Shown: in pieces, positions 1-11,376 of the stretch | How the letters are laid out: every line of letters begins with the position of its first letter | How positions within the stretch are numbered: position 1 is the stretch's first letter | From: Massospora cicadina | Taxonomy: Eukaryota > Entomophthoromycota > Entomophthoromycetes > Entomophthorales > Entomophthoraceae | Length of the DNA stretch: 64,000 nucleotides | NCBI GenBank assembly: GCA_022478985.1 | Contig: JAKSZP010013305.1 | Coordinates: 62,001-126,000 of the forward strand | Direction: 5' to 3' | Position numbers and translations under genes: made by a program | The notes under the pieces: model-generated | What the model was told of the DNA's origin: nothing | Databases searched by the model: none | What the model saw: only the letters and a program-made list of their open reading frames with translations

Positions 1-99
1 CATACAAACGGATGCCTCCCATCCGCCGTTTGGGCAGGCCTATCATTAAAAAGATGATGAGGGGGAGGAGCACCCCGTTAAAACTGCATTCAGAGCCTG

Positions 100-351
100 A
101 CATGCCATGAGCTTAATTATACTGTGACCAAGTGGGAGTGCTTATCAGTGATTTACGCATATAAACAATTTAGAGTGTACTTTCATAGAGTAAAGTTCAA
201 AGTCATAACGGATCATGCTTTGTCACGCTGGTTGAAAAACCTTAAGGAGCCTGAAGGGTGTCTAGCCCAATGGGTTTTCAAACTGCATGCTTTTGACTTC
301 AAGATTCTCCACTTACCTGGATCAAAACACCCAAACGCCGATGCTTGTTGA
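100..351 (+). pseudogene. RNase H domain fragment of E0 pol
   Basis: The frame from about 124 carries the gypsy RNase H signature: WECLSVIYAYKQFRVYFH, then FKVITDHALSRWL, then the tail LHLPGSKHPNADAC. It would degrade RNA in RNA/DNA hybrids during reverse transcription. It aligns with element A at 44960-45200 (VVIYAFK, FKVVTDHSLLHWV, HQNADGLSRLP). The frame ends in TGA at the point where the family normally reads NADGLSR, so it is broken. Confidence 0.8.
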
Positions 352-539
352 GACTACCAAAAACTGCAGTTATGGAGAAACTGAGTGACATAATGTGTAT
401 CAAAATGCTTAACAGAAAGTACAACAATGAGCTGCCGAAAGTCATAAAGGCGTTAAATGAAATGCAAGCCAATACCTTCCAGTGGAATGGTAAGTTGTAC
501 ATGCGGATTGATAATTTTATAGTGAACTTCCCGTGACCC

Positions 540-1260
540 TTGGCATGGCCTAACATTATCATGAGCGCACATAGGGCAGTTGGACATGGTGGCATTCACA
601 AAACATTGGTATTGTTGCAACCTCAATATCATTGGGAAAGTATGAACTTGACATCTTGGAAACTATATCTTGCTGTCACCAGTGCCAAGTGGTAAAATCG
701 TTCTTCCAGAAGACTTCATAGTGATTAGTGAGACCATATTTTGCATGGCATATGGTTTCTATTGATGTTGTTGGGCCCCCTCCAAAAGGAGCTAACCGGT
801 CCAAGTACATTCTGGTTGCAATCAACCACTTGACCAGGTGGGTTGAAGCCCAGGCAATATGGGATTTGGGGGAGGTCACCGTGGCCAAGTTCATAAATAA
901 AATGTACTATCCAGAAACATGGCTGCCTCCAGTTCCTCCTTACCAATAAAGGAACTAACTTCACTTTCCATATCCTTTAAAGCTGAACGAGCTTATGGCC
1001 ATCCATTGGGTTCTAATGACCCTGTACCACCCTGAGACTTATGGGATGGTTGATTAAGTTAATGGGACTTTAGTGAACATATTCCATAAACTGGTATCAT
1101 ATTGACCTTCCATTGGATTTCCCACTTATCCACCACCATCTTCAATTATAACATTAGCTATCATTCCGCCACAGGGAAGAGCCCATTTCAATTACTGTAT
1201 GGATGACACCCTGCTCTTCCAGCGCTGTTATATGTCCGTATAGAAGATGCCTGCAAGATG
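540..1260 (+). pseudogene. Integrase fragments of E0 pol
   Basis: Several frames are needed. Around 565-640 there is an H2C2-type zinc-binding remnant (HRAVGHGGIHKTL). At 728-949 the catalytic core begins with HMVSIDVVGPPPKGANRSK and ILVAINHLTRWVEA, the first catalytic Asp lying in SIDVVGP. At 1140-1240 comes the end of the core (YHSATGKSPFQLLYG). Element A shows matching pieces at 45600-45840 and 46910-47040. Stops and shifts break it into at least three parts. Confidence 0.8.
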
Positions 1261-1601
1261 GATCCCCAACGTTATTTAATGACCCATAGCTGACACATTA
1301 ATTAAATTTCAAACTGAAGCGTACTTTTCCAGCTTAGCCAAGAAGATTAAAATTAAGCTGCCAATCAGATATGGCGTAGCAGTTTAGCTCATTTCAAAGT
1401 TGGGGACATGGTTCTGTTCCATGAACAACATGCATTTAGGCAAAGAGCACAAGTTGGCCAGTATCTAGATTAGCCATTCAAAATTTATTGAGCAGACAGG
1501 TGCTGATGCTTATACTATCAAGGACCCTCAAGTGGATGGATCATTAACTGAGTGCACGCAAAGTTCCTTTGGGAATATAAACAAAAGGAGACTTATTGTC
1601 C

Positions 1602-1616
1602 AGTAAAAGGGGGTAA
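1602..1616 (+). other. Polypurine tract of E0
   Basis: AGTAAAAGGGGGTAA directly precedes the TG that opens the 3' LTR. This is the expected primer site for plus-strand DNA synthesis. Confidence 0.65.
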
Positions 1617-2186
1617 TGTCATAATTCTGATATGAATTGACAATTAAGCCCTAAGTCATTATAGCAGAATGGGTAGACTCCACAAAACACAATTCAGAGT
1701 TATGAGTATTTGAGCGCCTTAAGATGAGGTGATATTGGGAAGTAAAGGATAATATTGGATCACCTCCAAATCAGGCAATAAGGTGATGTCAACATACAAC
1801 AAATGATGAGTGGATTGCATTGAACTAAGTCAATTGTGAATTTAATAAATGGTGAACTCTTCTGGAACCAATGAGAATATGCTGGAATTGATAGTCTAAG
1901 AAAAAGGGTCAGTATTGACTGAAGTTGTTGATATATAAGTGATACAAGAATATTGGAGGAAGAAAATTATTGTTGGTAGGAAAGAGCAAGCAGAACAGGG
2001 AGTATCCACTGAAATATATTATCAAATAAAATAAGTGTTTTTAGGGAAATTGCTCCATAATAATTAATAAATTTATAACGTTGTTTTAGGGATGATGATC
2101 TTCATATCATCAGTCCTATTTCTCAGTGGGCGTAACCCTGTGTAGAATCCCTTTGTGTATCTCTAACATACTGCTAAAATATAACA
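1617..2186 (+). repeat. 3' LTR of E0
   Basis: It starts TGTCATAATTCTG after the polypurine tract and ends ATATAACA, giving TG...CA termini and about 570 bp. AATAAAATAAG near 2028 could serve for polyadenylation. The matching 5' LTR is outside the window, so the right edge is inferred from the CA terminus alone. Confidence 0.6.
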
Positions 2187-5100
2187 GGGATTTTGGCAGG
2201 CCTTTTGATATTACTAGGTATTCCCTATTTGGCCATCCATGTGAAAGTACAATTGTGCCAATTGCAAAAATCAACATACATGTAATCTAATATTCATTAA
2301 TTGTAATTTCTTAAATTCAAAATTGCAATTATGTTTATGCCACAAACCCACTTGATTCACCCAAGTGGGTCTCATAATTTGACTATAGTTAAATAATTTT
2401 ATAGCTATTATTAACTACAATATTCAGGATGTTTAGTTTCAATTAAGGCGTTTTAAATATGAATCTTAGTATACAGATTATGCAGATTAATCAGGAAGGA
2501 TCAAAGGATCCATCAATGGGACTAATCTATCGGCATTGATGGTTTACCAAAAGGTTTATTTTCAAGTCAACTTTCAAAATCTAACAGCAACTATCATCAA
2601 TGATCTCTTGAAATAATCCAGGCATTCAAATGCTCCACTGCAACTGATGTAGGATAATCCGGGCTTGACTATCCCCATAACCATTTTGAAGGGGGGTGAG
2701 AATTAAAGCTCAAACTCAAGGGTTTAGTTAAGAAGTAGCTCATCGCCACTGGATCTTTTTTGTCCACAAGAGCTGACCGCTTACTTTCGCTGAACCATTG
2801 TCAGTTGAATTAGGCAACAACGGATTTCAAATTCACATTCCCTTTGATCTGACACAGATCAGGGTGAGAAGTGGTATCAACAACCTCTGCACTGAATCTC
2901 AAGGTTATAAGGGTTTATGTGGGTTTCTTAAAATAAGCAATTAAGTTAATCAGAGTTGGCTGCCAATTAACTTGCCTCATTTTGACGTCAAATAGTTTTT
3001 GTCAATTATTAGTTTAGATTCTAGGCTCCTAATTAAATTGAGTTGAGCCATTCTGATAGTTTTTGGATTGTGCTTCTCACTAAATTTGAGTAAGCTCCCA
3101 TACAATTAATAAATATGATAAAAATTTTGAAGTGTGCTCCCCATTTAATTGGGTCAAGCTACTTCCACCTATCAGCCAAATCTAAAAAATTCCAGGGTCA
3201 ATCCCTGAAGTTGGCTACCACCACTGATCCTTGTTCAGGGTCCTACCCCTAATGCTAACCCTCATGGCAGATGGTACATATAATAAGCAAGGCACATAGC
3301 TGCCCCTCTACCAAGGTTCCTTCTGGGGCCAATACCTAATGATGGCATCTGATGATGATGCTCATTTAAATAAATAGCCTGTCATTTAATTGCTCCGCCT
3401 ATGCATTAACCCTTGAATACCATGCCAATAATCTTTCCAGGGCACTCCCCAATGCCAGATACCAATGCTGAGGACCTCTCTTGGGCCTATCCCTAATTCC
3501 AGACCCTGCGGCCAATGATCTTTTAAAATTGGCTGGGCATCTAATTGCTCCAGCTGTCACTCGCCACCTCAGGGCAACCTGATACTACTCCTCTCCCACT
3601 TGCTAATTCTAAAGGTGTTGAAAATAAGAACTTCCTGAAAAGCACTAAACTCCCAACTGCACCTTTCTGAGCCTGCCACCAAGACCCAGGCCACTTACTG
3701 CTCAGGACACCTTCTGGGGTGTAATCTTTATCAAACTTAATTGATGTTTTGAACCACCAACCCCAAAACCAACCATGCAGCTTTTTCAGTTTTGACAGCT
3801 TCTAACGCCAAATACAGATCTATAAAATGTTCTATATCAATACCTCCGAATTGTGCTCCCCACTAATTTGGGTTAAATTAGTTTGAAGTGTCAGGGTTAC
3901 TCCTGACAGATTTATTTACTAATTCAACACTGGCGACTATAACCAAGGATGTTGACAATTTAATTTTATAAAAATTTGCTTTTCTGGCATATTGACAATC
4001 TGAAGCTGAGCTTTTAGTATTTATTGGTGACTAAACTCCAAGGATAATTCATTTGTTAACAATTTAGGGTTTTCCAGCAAAAAACCAAGTTTTCCATTTT
4101 TGAGCGAGTGATGAGTAATCCAACGCCTCAGATTCTGATTCCCGTCACATCCATGCCAGGGTAGTTTACAAAAGTTTGCAATTTCAAACCAAGCTTTTAA
4201 TTAAGTTGACTAGATCTGATTCAAAAGTTACCAGAAACTCAATTACAAGGATATTAAAGCTTTCTTCTGGGGCTACTCACCAGTGTTTTTCTCAAATACT
4301 GGAACTCAAGGCTGACAAACTTTAAAATATGCCAAGCATTGGTTGTTTAGCACCAATTCTAGTTTTTACCAGCTCTCCATGCCAGCATTCTTAAAAAGGC
4401 TGGGCATTCTGCTACTCTGTCGTCTATGCTTTTACCAGCTAGATGATTTTAATGTTTTATCAAATAGGAAAAGCATTTAGTTGATCCCTGCCGCTTATTC
4501 TCTTAATGGCACTCCATGTCAATGATCTGTCAAATAGGCAATGCATTCAGTTTTGCTAAACCTACTTCTTACTGGCAACCAAGGCAAAACTTTATTTGAT
4601 AGGCCAAAGCATTTAGTTGCTCCCCTGTTGCCTATATTCTTGCCAGCGCCTAATGCTGAAATCACCTCCTTCCAGATCTCAGGGGGTTCCGCCCATCCAT
4701 TTTTGGCCCATCCAACCTTTAATTCATCTGACTCTTTCTTAAGTTGTTATAAATCTGATGGGCACCAGAGTCCTAATTTTCCCTCACCTCTACCAAACTA
4801 TGATGAAGAGATCTGATGACCCCTTTACTGGCTCTTGAACACCAGCTGAGGCTTGAAAGGGTTCTGTCAGGAATCGCCCTTTGATGGGTGAAGCCTCTTA
4901 CTTGGGGTCACAACTCACCAGCTATTGACTTGTTAGTGAATTCTGGATTGGGCCACTCATTAACTTGCATTGAGCCCTTTCTGAGTGTTAAGGATCATAC
5001 ACAATGTTAAATATTTGGGCTGTAGATGGATGGCTGGTCCTTCTTTGTCCGTGGGGCAGAGTTTTTGGCGTCTGTTGTATGAGGACAACAGATAGGATGG

Positions 5101-6340
5101 TAATTTAGAATTCAATTTAGAGCTTATTGTTGGCACTTCAATAGTATACATTGTCATTTCACTTGGATGATGGCACGCCACCCTGATCTTACTGATCCCA
5201 AGTATAAATTGACCAATACAAAAAATGAACGTACTAAACAAAAAAGTTTATAAATTAAATTATAAACAAATCCAGTAGTGAAAGGATATTTTATTAGTGT
5301 AAATGCAAAGTTATTTATAGGGTTCAATGTTAACCACATCTTACCCATGACGCCTTACTTTCAGTGACCCTTGGCCACATAAAAAGTTGTAATGACATCT
5401 ACAAATACTTTGACTCAGGGCATCATGCTCAGCCTCAGAGTCAGAGTAAACATCAATATCATCCTTGAAATGGCATTTCATCATACCTTCAAAATAGCTG
5501 ATTTAATTCACTTTCACGTGCAATTGGCAGCACATACTAAGGCAATTCATATCACTAATTAGTAATTAATTTGATCAAAAACTCAACTGACATTAAAAAC
5601 TAATTTTGACATAGACCAACAAAGCCCATGTGCCTGAGTCATTAAATAAAAACTTAAATTTAAGTTTGACCTAACCAACAGAGCCCTCAGGCCCATGTCA
5701 ACATATTTGAATATATTTTAAGTGAAATTGCTAGGCCACAAATTCAAGTTCAGATACACTTAGGATTTCTTTGGTTTTTATTAAGCGACGATTTAGATCC
5801 AGTCAACCATTCAACACCCAACAATATATATTAATTATTCAAGGTTTTAGTGCACCTAAAGCTATTGAAGATCAATCTCAATGGAACTTTTGAGTTTAAA
5901 ATATGATTAACAACTTAAGCTTGATAAACTATCTTTAAGTTACATATAATTTAGTATGTTATTATTTTTTGAACCAGCAATCAATGCTGAGTTTCTAGTT
6001 GAGACAATAACTTTCTATTGCTTGGCATTTCCCTTGGGCTTCTCCAGAACTCTCTCGCCTCCTTTATTAGCCTTAGCACTTTTATATTGCAAGGCTTCCC
6101 TAATAAACTTTACCTTTTACTGTACAATTAATGATGTAATATCATTTATATTTACTATACCTAAAAAAAGTTAAATAAACAAATCTAATCCAATAAGGGT
6201 CAAGGCTGATAAACTAAGTGGGGCTTTGTCCCCCTTTCTCTTGGGCAGTGTAATGGATTGAGCATCCCACACATGCCTCTTTTTGGGATTCTAGATCAAA
6301 TCATGCGAGCACCCTAGGCGGCCAGAAATCCTGACATAGG
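2187..6340. other. AT-rich stretch without a recognisable gene
   Basis: No frame here has a domain I recognise, and all open frames are under about 95 codons. It holds degenerate short repeats (3360-4660). It may also hold an eroded LTR: a G-rich tract followed by TGAGAATT near 2690, and CAACACTGGCGACTATAACC near 3925 that resembles an LTR end plus primer-binding site. On the minus strand near 6020-6110 a lysine-rich frame (EALQYKSAKANKGGERVLE) could be eroded gag. These readings are weak. Confidence 0.5.
3360..4660. repeat. Degenerate repeat cluster (GGC-GCATTTAGTTGCTCC type)
   Basis: Imperfect copies of a unit built on GGCnnnGCATTTAGTTGCTCC followed by a pyrimidine-rich GCCTATTCTTACCAGC-like half occur near 3372, 3530, 4398, 4465, 4543 and 4603. 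The last four are spaced about 60-80 bp. A second motif, TTGTGCTCCCCACTAATTTG-like, recurs nearby at about 3067, 3133 and 3849. Seen by eye only. Confidence 0.4.
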
Positions 6341-6409
6341 TTAAGTCCTGATGTTGGTCAAGTACCAAGAGGTGACTTAATGAACCATACTATTTATTTT
6401 ACTCTAAAA

Positions 6410-6495
6410 ATAGGCCTCTAAACCAAGATAACTGGTTAAAATAAAAAAATGAACCTCTGAACCAGAATAGGGGAAACAAAAGGATGAACCTCTGA
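6410..6495 (+). repeat. CTGAACC repeats of E1
   Basis: Successive copies GGCCTCTAAACC, GAACCTCTGAACC and GAACCTCTGAACC are separated by about 35-45 bp of A-rich spacer. Similar arrays occur at 47388-47470 (A) and, inverted, at 58260-58465 (F), each in the gap between the end of pol and the end of the antisense frame. Confidence 0.65.
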
Positions 6496-6654
6496 ACCCA
6501 ATTATAGGTTAAGTAACATTGAATAAGAAGCAAAAAATAACTTAAGAAAATACAAAAAATGATATAAGTTAAAAAATCATAAAGAAAAAAATTATCAAAA
6601 ATAAAAATGCATAAAATACTACAGATCAGTTTTTATTTTTCATCATCAAAAATC

Positions 6655-7042
6655 ATCTAGTGGTGTTCCCTTATGTTATTGGTAGGACTAACTTGGGTTA
6701 AATCTGGATATTCCATGATTAGTCTCAAGGCGCTGGAATGAACAAGCATATCAGCAGGATCAGGTTGGGTTAATCCTGGATCTGCTGGAAGAAGCCCTAG
6801 GAAATGAAGCCCATCCTGGGGGAATACAGGTGTCAAGTAATCGTGGAAGCCACTTGAGAAAATCCTTTAAAGACAAAATGTACTAAATCCCCATCATGAA
6901 GAAATATAGCTTTTCTAGAGCTTTTATTAGTAACAGCAACCAAACTAGTCTGGCATGGTGCCATAAGAACTACGCTCTGAAGAGGTGGTAGCAAGGAGTA
7001 CATGGAAAGGAAACACGCTAAGAAGATTACTAAGTGATGCAT
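6655..7042 (-). pseudogene. Antisense reading frame (aORF) of E1, signal-peptide-like start
   Basis: Read on the minus strand from 7042, the product starts MHHLVIFLACFLSMYSLL, a hydrophobic leader like a signal peptide, then LLPPLQSVVLMAPCQTSLVA and VTNKSSRKAIFLHDGDLVHF. After one frameshift near 6835 it continues with PVFPQDGLHFLGLLPADPG and ends at a stop near 6655, about 130 residues. The opposite strand of element F (57670-58100) and element A (near 50400) encode recognisably similar protein, which argues that this direction is coding. Known gypsy elements in plants sometimes carry antisense or env-like frames here; I cannot assign a function or family. Confidence 0.5.
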
Positions 7043-7158
7043 TGAGCAAGGAAAGGAGATGGACTAAGAGAGCTTAATTTAAATTAAGCTGGCGGACATA
7101 ATCAGAAATAAAGCGACGTATGATTCCAGAAAATCTTTCATTGCTGGATAATCTGGTC

Positions 7159-7170
7159 AAGCGGGGGATG
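7159..7170 (+). other. Polypurine tract of E1
   Basis: AAGCGGGGGATG abuts the LTR start TGTTGGGATTTTTA; element A has AAGAGGGGGGATG in the same position (50558-50570). Confidence 0.7.
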
Positions 7171-7434
7171 TGTTGGGATTTTTATATGTCCACATTACTA
7201 AGCTTAATTTATCATAGTAAATCTTGTCCACTAGGGTATTCATCCTGCTGGTGGATTTGGGAGTTATTGATTATATAAAATAACTATTGTTTGGCAAAAT
7301 ATTCCTAATGAATATTTAGCAATTTTTCAGTTTAAATCTGCCAGATTGTTAATGTCTCGTTGGTAGTATCCCTGATAATAAACAAGTGATTTGGTTGTTG
7401 TTTGTAATATTGATAATCAAAACTAACTTTTAGG

Positions 7435-7968
7435 TTCATGGGGCGATGGAACCCCTTGTTGAGGGTTTTCCCATCCCAAATTTCCCCCATGATTTTTGTT
7501 GAGGATGCTAAATATGAGTTCGAGGAGCTTGCTTTTGGTGTGAGCCATGCCTCATTGCAGCATAAACCTCTCTTTTTGACCTCAATTATCCACAAACCCA
7601 CCAGCGCATCGAATCTTTAACTTGTGTGCCTGGTCTCATCACTTTTGCTGAGCATCAACTTGCTCAATACATTGAGGCGATGGACACCACCAGCCTCATT
7701 AATGGAGAAAACCCCCAATTATACCTCCTTATGCCACATGTCACTGATGCCCCAACACCTATGCTGTCCGCCATGGTATGCCAGCTAAAGCGGGTGCTGG
7801 ACAAAAGTTTCCCCAAAGCATCCTCATTTTCTGATATGGCTTCCTGGGCTGATAACTTAGGGGCTATATTAGGATTTTTTATATTCTAATAGTCCCTTTA
7901 TTTGGCCCATTCAGAAATAAAGGTGTGTGGCGGCTTCCCCAGTTGGGTTTGCCACTAGTGCTAAAAAA
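7435..7968 (+). mobile_element. Short non-LTR insertion (truncated LINE or SINE)
   Basis: It interrupts the LTR and is flanked by near-identical 11-bp copies, TAACTTTTAGG (7424-7434) and TAACTTATAGG (about 7969-7979). The 3' end GTTGGGTTTGCCACTAGTGC followed by an A run resembles the end of the full LINE (GTTGGGACCATCTAGTACTA plus A run), and AATAAA lies about 50 bp earlier. Two short frames (7438-7620 and 7626-7889) cover most of it but match nothing I know. It could be a 5'-truncated LINE of a related family or a SINE borrowing the tail. Confidence 0.65.
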
Positions 7969-8511
7969 TAACTTATAGGGGTCATTCAGGCTTTGCACAA
8001 ATTGACTGAGGGGTATATGAGTTTCTAGGTGAGTGATGTTGCCTGTGATAAGCAACATGTGAGTTAACCTTTAGGGATCACAACCTGCTATTTATGGGGC
8101 AAGTCACATTACCTAAGCAGGTTGTTAGCCTATTAATGCTGACATGATGAGGTTGGCTGAAGGCGTTAGGACACGTTCTTTGTTTCAACCCAAAAATCAC
8201 ATTGATAGTTGGCAGTGGAATCCAGCTAAAACAATGATAACCATCATGCTTTGGAGTGGCCCTGAAGGGTTAATTCATTGGTGACAGTTACCATTTCTAA
8301 TTGAGGCGCCAACAGAAGAATTGGAGGATGAATTAAATCTTTTTAAACTCCCTTGATTCTTTTAAAAAAGCAGAGAAAGTTATAGATAAAAAATGTACAA
8401 ATACTTTAATAATTTATAAAGTTTTTCTCTTGAGACTAGAGTAGGGAAGATAAAAGATCCTTTGTCTATTTTAAATGTTATCTATGCATACTCTGCGTGA
8501 TGATAAAGATG

Positions 8512-8525
8512 AAGAACCACTGAGA
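8512..8525 (+). repeat. Target-site duplication, left of LINE
   Basis: AAGAACCACTGAGA here is repeated exactly at 14971-14984 on the other side of the LINE. Confidence 0.9.
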
Positions 8526-8616
8526 CTCTCTCTTTCTGCTAAGCATCACTTTTCGAAAATCAATTCAGCCTGAAATTTAGCTCCACTAAAGTGATTTACG
8601 AAAACTATTAGCAAAT

Positions 8617-11340
8617 ATGGCGGGAAACCCCACAAAAGAACCCGCAGGCTATGCCAAACGAGCCAGCACCACCCCAAACGAAGCAACCCTCGGTTACCCA
8701 CCTCAGGGTCAACCAGAATCACCCGCTCTCAAGCAGCAGCCATGAAAGCAGGCACCACCCCCCAACCTGGAGCTACTTCAACTAGCGCCAGTTCACCTTA
8801 TCGCACTTCTGCAACCTGCACGCCTAACAGCTCTGTGTGCGCTGCCTCCCACCAACCCGCTGGGCCCCCTCAAACCAAGGAGGCCATCACTCACACTGTT
8901 TTAATGGCGCCTGCTCAGTTGAATGCAACTCAGCCCATCCAGGCATTCACCTCCCCCATTGTGTCAGCTAATTCAGCCCCATCTATTATTTCTGACGCCG
9001 TGTTTCTGGCTCCCTCCATGAGGGGCGATACCCAGCTACCTGGCCCCCAAACCCTCAGATGTAAGGTTGGATTAGCCGCACATTCTGGTTCACTAAGCAC
9101 CAAATTGGTACAATCTACTCTTCCTAATGAGGATTCAAATGGTTCGGATTTTGGAACTTCACACCAGTTCCAATCTCACCCATCCCATTTAAACCCCGTA
9201 ATTGGCACTTCTCAAGTTGGCACTTTATCTCCATATTCTAAAAAAGACTAATTCACCAATCAGCCAGTGAGTTTTGCCCACGAAATCACAGCAAATACTC
9301 AGGCTGAATTTACCCAAATAGATTGGGATGGTGATGAAACATCGCCCTCCTCCCAATTGGCTGGAGTTAATTCCAATCTGGATGAACCTCCCCAATTTAG
9401 CGAGGCCCAACAATCACCGGACCCCCAAACCCTCAGATGTAAAGTTATATTAGCCGCACATTCTGGTTCACTAAGCACCAAATTGGGACAATCTACTCTT
9501 CCCAATGGGGATTCAAATGGTTCGGATTTTGGAACTTCACACCAGTTTCAATCTCACCCGTCCCATTTAAACCCCATAATCGGCACTTCTCAAGTCAGCA
9601 CATTTATCTCCATATGCTGAAAACGACCAATTTACCAATCAGCCAGTGAGTTTTGCCCACGAAATCACAGCAAATACTCGGGCTGAATTTACCCAAATAG
9701 ATTGGGATGGTGATAAAACATCGCCCTCCTCCCAATTGGCTGGAGTTAATTCCAATCTGGATGGGCCTCCCCAATTTAGCGAGGCCCAACAATCCGCCCC
9801 TCAATTTAATATGACGCCAGCAACTGCTGTAACATTCCAGCAACAAGGGAACTCCACAAACTTGTTCAAACCACCAGCTCACACTCAACCTGCGATTGCA
9901 GCCCAAAGCAAACACAAACGTACCAAAGGAGCCACTGGGGCATGACAAAAACCTCTGGCACCAATGCTACCCAAAGCTGATCCCCGTGCTGTGGCATTTA
10001 TTGCTGATGTTAAGAAGAAATGGGCTGAAACTAGAGCGCAAAAAGCTCTACCTCGCTCAACCCTCTCCCACGCAATTCGCCTTTATTATGGGCATAACCC
10101 TGTTGAATTCTATACAGAGGATTACTTCTCATACTTTGCAGTGATTGCGGAGACATTCCCAATTAACACCACCATCCATGAATCAGTGGAGGGCCACTAC
10201 ATTGATGTGGGCTTCACTGAAGCTGCCCTTGCTGACCATGCTGCCACCCTCCAGGTCATTATTCCACGTGGATCTCTTCACATCTCCCGCACACGCTCTC
10301 ACCTGGAGAAAATTTCATGGGTTACTTTTTCCAACCTACCAACGACTGTTGATCTTGAGTCTCTTAAACTGGCGCTCCATCGTGGTTTAATGGAGTTTGG
10401 GTCTGTTCTTTCAGTGGACTTTAGCGTCCCCTCTTACTATGCTCCCACTCAAAGAGCTCGCACAGCTAGGGCGTCGTTCATCCCCTCCCCCACTGTATCC
10501 CGCAACAATGAGGTTATTCCTCGTGTGGCGGTAATTGGGGCATGCCCTGAGATCTTTTTTGTCGACCCTGATCAGGCGCGCCCCCGGTGTTCATGGTGTA
10601 ACGCCCTTGGACACTTGTATAGTGGCTGCACAGCTCGAAAACAAGCCCTCTTAGCCACCACCCAGGGGCCTAAACCAGGCCAAAAACGATCCCACGTGGC
10701 CGCAGCAGCAATTCCTCAACCCACACAATGGGTTTCCATTCAAGACCTGTCCCCTGAGGCCTTACGCCTAGTAGTTGAAACAGCTAACCCCACTATTGGT
10801 GTGGGATACCTTCGCGCTCATGCCCCCCTTCCAGTGGGCACCCCCTCCAATCTCCCAGAGTCAACTCCCTCTCTCACCAAGCGCAAGGCATCTCCCACAG
10901 GGTGCCCCTCGTCAGCCACCCCCACTCAGGGCTCCGCGACACCCCCACCAACCTCCACCAGCAATTTATCGCATCAACCCTCAGCTCCCAATGGAGCTAT
11001 GCCCACCAGCATGGACTGGCAACCGGCGGCCTGCGGTAAAAGTGCCACCTCAAAGAGTCCTACCCCAACCCCACAGTCCATTTTGCGCGGATCCTTTGCA
11101 GTGTTGGAGGAAGTGAATATGGACTCAGACTCATCAAATGGGGACACCGCGGAGGTCACCATTGAGCACCCTCAGGTCCTTCCCCTGCAACGGAGCGGAG
11201 GCAGCATCCTAGGATGGCTTACTGGGTCCTCCGCCCCCCAACCTCTCCTTCCCCTCAGAACCCTCGACGCTCCTCACGGATTGCAGCTAATAGTCAAGCT
11301 AAAGGACTCAAAACTAGCCGCCTCACAGCAGCAGGTTTAA
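8617..11340 (+). pseudogene. LINE ORF1: RNA-binding protein with RRM-like domain and CCHC knuckle
   Basis: The best-preserved part is the open frame 9964-11340 (458 codons). It is contiguous in frame with 9646-9945 apart from one TGA at 9946, which a CGA-to-TGA change would explain. Around residues 115-170 of that frame an RRM-like fold is suggested by WVTFSNLPTTVDLESLKLA, FGSVLSVDF and RTARASFIP. Residues about 218-231 form a knuckle C-x2-C-x4-H-x4-C (CSWCNALGHLYSGC). The C-terminal part is rich in Pro, Ser and Thr. The start is uncertain: ATG 8617 opens a frame that soon stops. This protein would package the LINE RNA. Confidence 0.75.
9044..9794 (+). repeat. Tandem duplication inside LINE ORF1
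   Basis: A segment starting CCCCCAAACCCTCAGATGTAA at 9044 recurs at 9422, giving a period of 378 bp, exactly 126 codons. The second copy ends near 9794 after GAGGCCCAACAATC. The copies differ at scattered positions and by a 1-bp indel near 9600, so the duplication is not recent. Confidence 0.9.
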
Positions 11341-11376
11341 GCGCTGGCAACCCCCAGGACATGAAGGGGAACAGCT

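Larger units (their letters stand above)
1..2186 (+). mobile_element. E0: 3' half of a degraded Ty3/gypsy retrotransposon
   Basis: Plus-strand remains of RNase H, integrase, a polypurine tract (1602-1616) and a 3' LTR run in the usual gypsy order; the 5' half lies outside the window. RNase H and integrase resemble those of element A (40071-51774), but the LTR starts with a different sequence, so E0 is a related lineage rather than the same family. Stops and frameshifts throughout show it is dead. The order of domains and the LTR edge are seen directly; the family relation is by-eye protein similarity. Confidence 0.85.
6345..7170 (+). mobile_element. E1: 3' region of an A-family gypsy element
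   Basis: This is the segment between the missing pol and the 3' LTR. It matches, in reverse complement, 58465-57580 of element F, including the phrase GGTTAAGTCCTGATG and the CTCTGAACC repeats, and resembles 47388-50570 of element A. It ends with polypurine tract AAGCGGGGGATG (7159-7170), as in A. No pol is recognisable upstream, so E1 is truncated on its left. Confidence 0.7.

Noticed and set aside
2690..3930. Possible eroded LTR between a G-rich tract and a TGGCGAC-type primer site
   Set aside because: No second copy found in the window and the termini are too weak to annotate as an LTR.
9604..9948. 114-codon minus-strand frame with repeated segments
   Set aside because: It is the complement of the duplicated ORF1 region; the repetition comes from the tandem duplication.
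10775..11116. 113-codon proline-rich frame overlapping LINE ORF1
   Set aside because: Out of frame with the well-supported ORF1 and explained by its Pro/Ser-rich codon content.
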